Assembly: GCF_900769625.1 (NCBI RefSeq)
Contig: NZ_CAAGHK010000096.1
Location: 1-59,708, forward strand
Direction of reading: 5' to 3'
Source of the DNA: an uncultured Clostridium sp.
GTDB taxonomy: Bacteria > Bacillota > Clostridia > Clostridiales > Clostridiaceae
DNA: 59,708 nucleotides
In this document: piece by piece, positions 55,396-59,708 of the stretch
Layout of the letters: each line of letters starts with the position of its first letter
Numbering within the stretch: the stretch's first letter is position 1
Position numbers and translations under genes: made by a program
Notes under the pieces: generated by a model
The model's input: the letters and a program-made list of their open reading frames with translations, nothing else
Databases searched by the model: none
What the model was told of the DNA's origin: nothing

Positions 55396-55734
55396 ATGAG
55401 CAGAAGCAGAAGCTCTTTTGATGATATAAAAAAGGATTTTAAGAAGATGTATAAGCATGGGATAAAATCCTTTAAAGGATTTTTTGGAGGATCTCATCAT
55501 GATGATGATGGTGAATGTCATGACAATAATTGTAGTTATAGATCTAGAAGACCTAACTGCTGGTTTGGGGGATTGCCTTTTTACAGACCTGGAAGGTCTC
55601 CATGGTTTTATATATTATTGAGTCCTAGAATGTGCGTAATATGGGCAATATTAATTGTCCTGATTTTATGCGGGGTGAGTTTTTATGGAATACTTATTAT
55701 TGTATTACTTGGCATAATTTTTATTCTGCTATAA
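55396..55734 (+). CDS. Small Cys/His-rich membrane protein of unknown function
   Basis: The 112-residue product begins with a basic helix (SRSRSSFDDIKKDFKKMYKH), then a His/Asp/Cys cluster HHDDDGECHDNNC that could bind metal, then a Trp/Phe/Pro-rich turn and two C-terminal hydrophobic spans. I recognise no family. ATG 55396 has GGAGTG (55386-55391) upstream; the ATG at 55384 precedes that site. A 7-bp inverted repeat (AATATTG/CAATATT) lies just before. It stands alone between nif3 and rnpB. Confidence 0.65.
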   Translation: MSRSRSSFDDIKKDFKKMYKHGIKSFKGFFGGSHHDDDGECHDNNCSYRSRRPNCWFGGLPFYRPGRSPWFYILLSPRMCVIWAILIVLILCGVSFYGILIIVLLGIIFILL

Positions 55735-55752
55735 GTTGTTAATAAAAATTAT

Positions 55753-55781
55753 TTGCTTAATTTATAAAAGTATGTTAAGAT
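55753..55781 (+). promoter_or_regulatory. Sigma-A promoter of rnpB
   Basis: TTGCTT (55753-55758) and TAAGAT (55776-55781) are separated by 17 bases and end 7 bases before the predicted RNA 5' end. Confidence 0.75.
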
Positions 55782-55787
55782 AAATTT

Positions 55788-56133
55788 TGCGAGTGAGACG
55801 TGCAATCGCTGCTAGACTAGATCTAGGAGAGGAAAGTCCGAGCTCCGTAGGGCAGGGTGCTGGATAACGTCCAGTCAAGGTGACTTGAAGGAAAGTGCAA
55901 CAGAGATATACCGCCTGAAACAACTCAGGTAAGGGTGGAAAGGTGAGGTAAGAGCTCACCAGCGTGATGGCGACTTCACGGCTATGTAAACCCCACTTGG
56001 AGCAAGACCGAATAGAGAGGCATTTAGGGGCTGCCCGTCCCGCCTCCGGGTGCGTCGCTTGAGCTTATTGGTAACAATAAGCCTAGATAGATGATTGCTT
56101 AACACAGAACTCGGCTTATGGCTTATCTCGCAA
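55788..56133 (+). ncRNA. rnpB: RNase P RNA (catalytic component)
   Basis: The RNA cleaves pre-tRNA leaders. Conserved elements are visible: GAGGAAAGTCCGAGCTC near 55830, AGGGTGGAAAGGTGAGGTAAGAG near 55933 in shorter matches (GGTGAGGTAAGAG), and ACAGAACTCGGCTTATGG near the 3' end. The 5' GCGAG (55789-55793) pairs with the 3' CTCGC (56127-56131) to form P1. The length of about 345 bases fits. The sub-type was not decided. Ends are good to a few bases. Confidence 0.95.
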
Positions 56134-56337
56134 CCTTTATTTATAAGGGTTTAAGATTCTGGGACAATTGATTTGCTATTAAATAGTATGAGTAAGATAG
56201 ACGATTGAGAGAATTGAGAAATTAAGTTTTCCGACATTCTTCCGGCGGCTATTTTTTTTATAAATATATAGTACCGAGAATATTACTTTGTATTGTATTA
56301 ATATATTGAAAAGATAGAATACGAAGGGATGAAAAGT

Positions 56338-57129
56338 ATGAAAAGTTGGTTTAAGTACAGAAAATATCTTTTGGCAGGAGTTATATTTGCGCAGACTTTG
56401 GTAATGACAGTACCTGCATATGCAGATCAAGCCTTTTCAAACTGGAATGATGCTAAAAACTATATATATGAAAATATGATGAATAGAGAAAATAAGATAG
56501 AATTTCTTTATAACGGTGATAAAGATGATTATGGACAGGAACTGAAGGATGCTTTGAAGGATACATATTCTAAAGATGACTATCTTGAAAGATCATGGAC
56601 TGAAATAAAGCCAGAGGCTTATGATACAGGAAGTGGAATCAAGACAACTTTGAATATAAATTATTTATGCACAAAGGAACAGGAAAGATATGTTGATAAT
56701 GAACTAAAGAATGCAGTTAAATCTATTATTAAGGATGGTATGTCTGACTATGATAAGGTCAAGGCAATAAATGAGTATATTATTAATAGATATGAATATG
56801 ACTATAGTTTAAATTCAATAAGTGTATACACTGCACTTACTACATCAGAAGCAGTGTGTCAGGGGTACTCCATGACAGCATATAAGATGTTTGGATATGC
56901 AGGGATTAAGAACAGGATTGTAGTGGGAACTGCCAGAGGTACATCTCATTCATGGAATCTTGTCATGCTCGATGGAAAGTGGTATCAGATTGATATAACA
57001 AATAATGATTCTGGAAATCCTGATAAATATTTTCTTGTTAGTGATCAGTTTTTAATAGAAAATAATTATATATGGGATAGCAAGATGTATCCATCTGCCA
57101 CAAAAAACTATCGTGAGGCAGACAAATAA
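56338..57129 (+). CDS. Secreted transglutaminase-like protein
   Basis: The 263-residue protein has a signal peptide (basic MKSWFKYRKY, hydrophobic core, cleavage likely after AYA at 29) and a C-terminal transglutaminase-like (papain-type) domain. The triad is Cys174 in EAVCQGYS, His204 in GTSHSWN, and Asp219 in WYQIDI. Such proteins may act as proteases or cross-linkers at the cell surface; the substrate is unknown. ATG 56338 is preferred because the ATG nine bases earlier is inside the GAAGGGATG site. A strong terminator follows. Confidence 0.88.
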   Translation: MKSWFKYRKYLLAGVIFAQTLVMTVPAYADQAFSNWNDAKNYIYENMMNRENKIEFLYNGDKDDYGQELKDALKDTYSKDDYLERSWTEIKPEAYDTGSGIKTTLNINYLCTKEQERYVDNELKNAVKSIIKDGMSDYDKVKAINEYIINRYEYDYSLNSISVYTALTTSEAVCQGYSMTAYKMFGYAGIKNRIVVGTARGTSHSWNLVMLDGKWYQIDITNNDSGNPDKYFLVSDQFLIENNYIWDSKMYPSATKNYREADK

Positions 57130-57154
57130 AATAGCTTTTGGAATATATGATATA

Positions 57155-57205
57155 AAAATCCTGAGTGGTTGTAGAATCTTACATAACCACTCAGGATTTT
57201 ATTTG
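57155..57205 (+). terminator. Terminator of the transglutaminase-like gene
   Basis: A 16-bp perfect stem, AAAATCCTGAGTGGTT (57155-57170) with AACCACTCAGGATTTT (57185-57200), is followed by ATTT. Confidence 0.92.
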
Positions 57206-57299
57206 TGGTTTATATATTCTTACAAAAATGTAATATGAGTTTTGTGAATTTTCAGTATGGATATTAAAGGATTACATATAGTAGAATAAACATATGGAA

Positions 57300-57379
57300 G
57301 ATGTGAAAAGCAAAATTACACGAAGCTGAAAGTACAGATTTGATACATAAAATGCAGAATGAAATTTAAGTTTCACATC
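57300..57379. repeat. Spaced 9-bp inverted repeat upstream of the ABC ATPase gene
   Basis: GATGTGAAA (57300-57308) and TTTCACATC (57371-57379) are perfect complements separated by 62 bases in the leader region of the ABC gene. They could close a structured leader or be paired operator half-sites. Nothing else is seen in the 57206-57448 gap. Confidence 0.55.
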
Positions 57380-57448
57380 AGATGAAAATAGTATTAATAA
57401 AGAAAATTTAAATAAAAAAGAGTATAAATTACTTGGGAGGTCAAAAAT

Positions 57449-58558
57449 ATGGCAGGTTTATCATTAAGACATATTTACAAAATTTATTCAGGAGATGTTA
57501 CAGCAGTTAAGGACTTTAACTTAGAAATTCAAGATAAAGAATTTATCGTTTTCGTTGGTCCATCTGGTTGTGGTAAATCAACAACTTTAAGAATGATTGC
57601 AGGACTTGAAGAAATATCTAAAGGTGAATTATATATAGGGGATAGATTAGTTAACGATGTAGAACCAAAGGAAAGAGATATAGCAATGGTTTTCCAAAAT
57701 TATGCATTATATCCACACATGACAGTTTACGATAATATGGCGTTTGCACTAAAATTAAGAAAGACACCTAAAGAAGAAATAGATAAAAAAGTTAGAGACG
57801 CAGCTAAAAAATTAGATATCGAACATTTATTAGACAGAAAGCCAAAGGCTTTATCAGGTGGTCAAAGACAAAGAGTTGCGCTTGGACGTGCTATTGTAAG
57901 AGAACCAAAGGTATTCTTAATGGATGAACCTTTATCAAATCTTGATGCAAAATTAAGAGTTCAAATGAGAACTGTAATATCAAAATTATATCAAGACTTA
58001 GAAACAACATTTATTTACGTAACACATGACCAGGTAGAAGCGTTAACAATGGGTACTAGGATTGTTGTTATGAAAGATGGTATAATACAACAAGTAGATA
58101 CACCACTTAACATCTACAACACACCAAACAATTTATTTGTTGCTGGATTCATTGGAAGTCCTCAAATGAACTTAATTACTGGATTAGCAATTGAAGAAGA
58201 CGGAAAAGTATACTGTAAATTTGAAAATAATAAAGTTTTATTACCAGCTGAAAAAGCTAAGGTATTAAAAGATAAAGGATATATAAATAAAGAAGTTGTA
58301 TTTGGTATAAGACCAGAACATTTAAGTGATTCAGAAGAATTAGTTAAAGCAGCAGCTGACAACATAATTTCAGGAGATGTAGAAGTTGTAGAAAGAATGG
58401 GTGCAGAAAGTTTCATCTACTTTAAGTCAGGAAACAGTAGCATGACTGCAAAAGTAGAAGGAAGCACTAAGTTTGAACCAAAAGATGCAATTAATTTACA
58501 TGTTCAAAATGATAAGATTCATGTATTCGATAAAGAATCTGAATTAAGAATCTGCTAA
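57449..58558 (+). CDS. Sugar ABC transporter ATPase (MsmX/UgpC type)
   Basis: The 369-residue ATPase has Walker A GPSGCGKST (37-45), Q-loop QNYALYPHM, signature LSGGQRQRVALGRA, Walker B VFLMDEPLSNLDAKL, the H-loop THD, and a C-terminal OB/TOBE regulatory domain (about 240-369). It belongs to the CUT1 type; MsmX in Bacillus serves several carbohydrate importers that lack their own ATPase. No permease or binding-protein gene is adjacent, which fits a shared ATPase. GGGAGG precedes the ATG. Its codon bias suggests high expression. Confidence 0.94.
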   Translation: MAGLSLRHIYKIYSGDVTAVKDFNLEIQDKEFIVFVGPSGCGKSTTLRMIAGLEEISKGELYIGDRLVNDVEPKERDIAMVFQNYALYPHMTVYDNMAFALKLRKTPKEEIDKKVRDAAKKLDIEHLLDRKPKALSGGQRQRVALGRAIVREPKVFLMDEPLSNLDAKLRVQMRTVISKLYQDLETTFIYVTHDQVEALTMGTRIVVMKDGIIQQVDTPLNIYNTPNNLFVAGFIGSPQMNLITGLAIEEDGKVYCKFENNKVLLPAEKAKVLKDKGYINKEVVFGIRPEHLSDSEELVKAAADNIISGDVEVVERMGAESFIYFKSGNSSMTAKVEGSTKFEPKDAINLHVQNDKIHVFDKESELRIC

Positions 58559-58602
58559 TATTAAAAAGGCTGTAGATAAATTCGGCATATGAGGTGAAGA
58601 AA

Positions 58603-59547
58603 ATGACAGGATTAGATCAATACCTAGATAAAATATATAGTAACTGTAAAATTCCATTCAAAGCATATATTGATGGTAAGGTTGCATTTGAGGCTGATCC
58701 TGTATACTTTCAATCAGATTTGGTAGAAGATGATTTTCTATTGGGTTTAAATGAATTTAAACTTATAGTACCAGATTTATTTAAAGAATCTATAGGGCTG
58801 CTTGAATTTTGCATAAAAGATAAGTTTTGTGAATATAGTACTGACTCTGAAAAGATAATTTTAGATCTGATAAATGGAATTGAAATTTCGGAGGAAAAAA
58901 TCAAAGAAAATACAAAACCTATTAAAGAAGATTCATATCTTATTGTAATAAAAATTAAAGAAAAGATAGATGAAGCAGCACAGATATTAAGGGATGTATA
59001 TAATAATACTGAAGTTATGGTAATTACATTTAAGGAATATATATTACTCCTTGGAAGTTTTGAAAACATCCAGGAACATACCTGTAGTATTCATGAAACA
59101 CTGTATACATCAATATATAAAAAATGTTACATGAGTTATATAGAAATTAATGACTATAATCTATTAAAAAGAAATTTTGATTTATGCAGGTATAAGGTGA
59201 ATGTGGCTGAGAAGTATAATGTCTCAGGAAGAATTTTTGATAAGAATAGTTTAATGTTTGAAAGTATTATTGATAATCTCAATGATGAAGAAAAGAGTAG
59301 AATTATTAATAAATTTAATGAGGGCTTTGAAAAAATGGACAATGATATAATACAAAGCATTGATACTTTCTTTGAAATGAACTTAAATTTAAGTGAAGCT
59401 GCAAAAAAACTATATGTTCATCGAAATACGTTGATATATAGATTGGATAAGATTCAGAAGTATACATCTTATGATATAAGAAAATTTAATGATGCAGTAA
59501 TTTTTAAGATTGCTTTTGATATATGGAAGCAGAAAAGAGATATATAG
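58603..59547 (+). CDS. PucR/CdaR-type transcriptional regulator
   Basis: The 314-residue protein ends in a PucR-family HTH_30 (about 255-314: NLNLSEAAKKLYVHRNTLIYRLDKIQK). The N-terminal 240 residues are a less conserved, mixed alpha/beta sensing region with no match I recognise. ATG 58603 follows GAGGTGA; a GTG nine bases earlier lies in that site. It is 44 bases behind the ABC ATPase gene with no terminator between, so it may regulate or be co-expressed with it; the ligand is unknown. Confidence 0.88.
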   Translation: MTGLDQYLDKIYSNCKIPFKAYIDGKVAFEADPVYFQSDLVEDDFLLGLNEFKLIVPDLFKESIGLLEFCIKDKFCEYSTDSEKIILDLINGIEISEEKIKENTKPIKEDSYLIVIKIKEKIDEAAQILRDVYNNTEVMVITFKEYILLLGSFENIQEHTCSIHETLYTSIYKKCYMSYIEINDYNLLKRNFDLCRYKVNVAEKYNVSGRIFDKNSLMFESIIDNLNDEEKSRIINKFNEGFEKMDNDIIQSIDTFFEMNLNLSEAAKKLYVHRNTLIYRLDKIQKYTSYDIRKFNDAVIFKIAFDIWKQKRDI

Positions 59548-59551
59548 ATAT

Positions 59552-59590
59552 AAAAACACTTTCAAGAAAATTCTTGGAGGTGTTTTTATT
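59552..59590 (+). terminator. Terminator of the ABC ATPase-regulator operon
   Basis: AAAAACACTTTCAAGAA (59552-59568) pairs with TTCTTGGAGGTGTTTTT (59571-59587) with G-U pairs near the middle. The group II intron begins four bases beyond this stem. Confidence 0.88.
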
Positions 59591-59591
59591 A

Positions 59592-59708
59592 GTGTGCCCA
59601 GCATGGGCAACAACTTAACGGTGAAAGTCCGTTGTGGGCTTGGTAGTGGGAACCACTAGCCAAGGGCAAGGGTGTCCATCGTGAGGTGGAATCTGAAGGA
59701 AGCCTAAG
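59592..59708 (+). mobile_element. 5' end of a group II intron (truncated by the window edge)
   Basis: The sequence starts GTGTGCCCAGCATGGGC and continues with ACGGTGAAAGTCCGT, GGTAGTGGGAACCACTAGCC, AAGGGTGTCC and GGTGGAATCTGAAGGAAGC. This matches the domain I start typical of bacterial group II introns, in which the GTGYG end is the 5' splice site. The intron-encoded reverse transcriptase would lie beyond the window. Insertion right behind a terminator hairpin is a habit of class C introns, but I could not assign the class from 117 bases. Confidence 0.85.

Noticed and set aside
55762..55959. 65-codon open frame on the minus strand across rnpB
   Set aside because: It lies inside the RNase P RNA, has no ribosome binding site, and the RNA's conserved elements and promoter explain the sequence.
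1..59708. tRNA genes, rRNA genes, riboswitches, T-boxes
   Set aside because: I scanned for tRNA TPsiC-like arms and known leader motifs and saw none that I could support; a covariance-model search would be decisive.

Overview
The window is AT-rich, densely coded and almost entirely on the + strand. It carries endospore genes (spoIIAA-spoIIAB-sigF, spoVAC-spoVAD-spoVAE, gpr, spoIIP, yqfC-yqfD), a CIRCE-controlled hrcA-grpE-dnaK operon, GGAGG-type ribosome binding sites, and frequent TTG and GTG starts. This fits a chromosomal segment of Clostridium sensu stricto. The species cannot be fixed from the sequence alone.

Layout. 1-8.7 kb: a SERCA-type Ca2+ ATPase, a small unknown gene on the minus strand, a DUF4003-like gene, DNA polymerase IV, and a Lon-family protease without a P-loop. 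8.7-18.1 kb: the sigma-F operon, the spoVA genes, a full-length P-type ATPase whose catalytic motifs are nearly all altered, comEC without a metallo-beta-lactamase domain, and holA. 18.2-31 kb: rpsT (minus), gpr, spoIIP, a small membrane-anchored protein, lepA, hemW, the heat-shock operon and dnaJ, then a decayed coding remnant. 31-45 kb: trmB, prmA-rsmE-mtaB, a HIT protein, rpsU-yqeY, yqfC-yqfD-pgpH-ybeY, a DgkA-PAP2 fusion, era-recO, a DUF4342-like protein, and a CcpN-like regulator. 45-57 kb: ppdK, a CotS-like kinase (minus), dgt, dnaG-rpoD, trmK-nif3, a small membrane protein, RNase P RNA, and a secreted transglutaminase-like protein. 57-59.7 kb: a sugar-ABC ATPase (MsmX/UgpC type), a PucR/CdaR-type regulator with its terminator, and immediately behind it the 5' end of a group II intron cut by the window edge.

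Most genes are housekeeping: translation, replication priming, sigma-A, chaperones and tRNA/rRNA modification. They are interleaved with forespore and mother-cell sporulation functions in the order usual for clostridia. SpoIIAB, SpoIIAA and SigF form the forespore partner switch. SpoVA proteins load dipicolinic acid into the spore, Gpr degrades SASPs at germination, SpoIIP acts in engulfment, and YqfC/YqfD are mother-cell proteins.

The most unusual observations are four. First, the degenerate but intact P-type ATPase lies between spoVAE and comEC, with a possible sporulation-type promoter in front. Second, a dispersed family of intergenic repeats is built from 7-bp units, in several places paired with an AAAATCC..GGATTTT hairpin, giving MITE-like 100-150 bp elements. 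Third, a group II intron sits just behind a terminator. Fourth, several translation-initiation regions are odd: spoIIAA, the Lon-like gene and recO.
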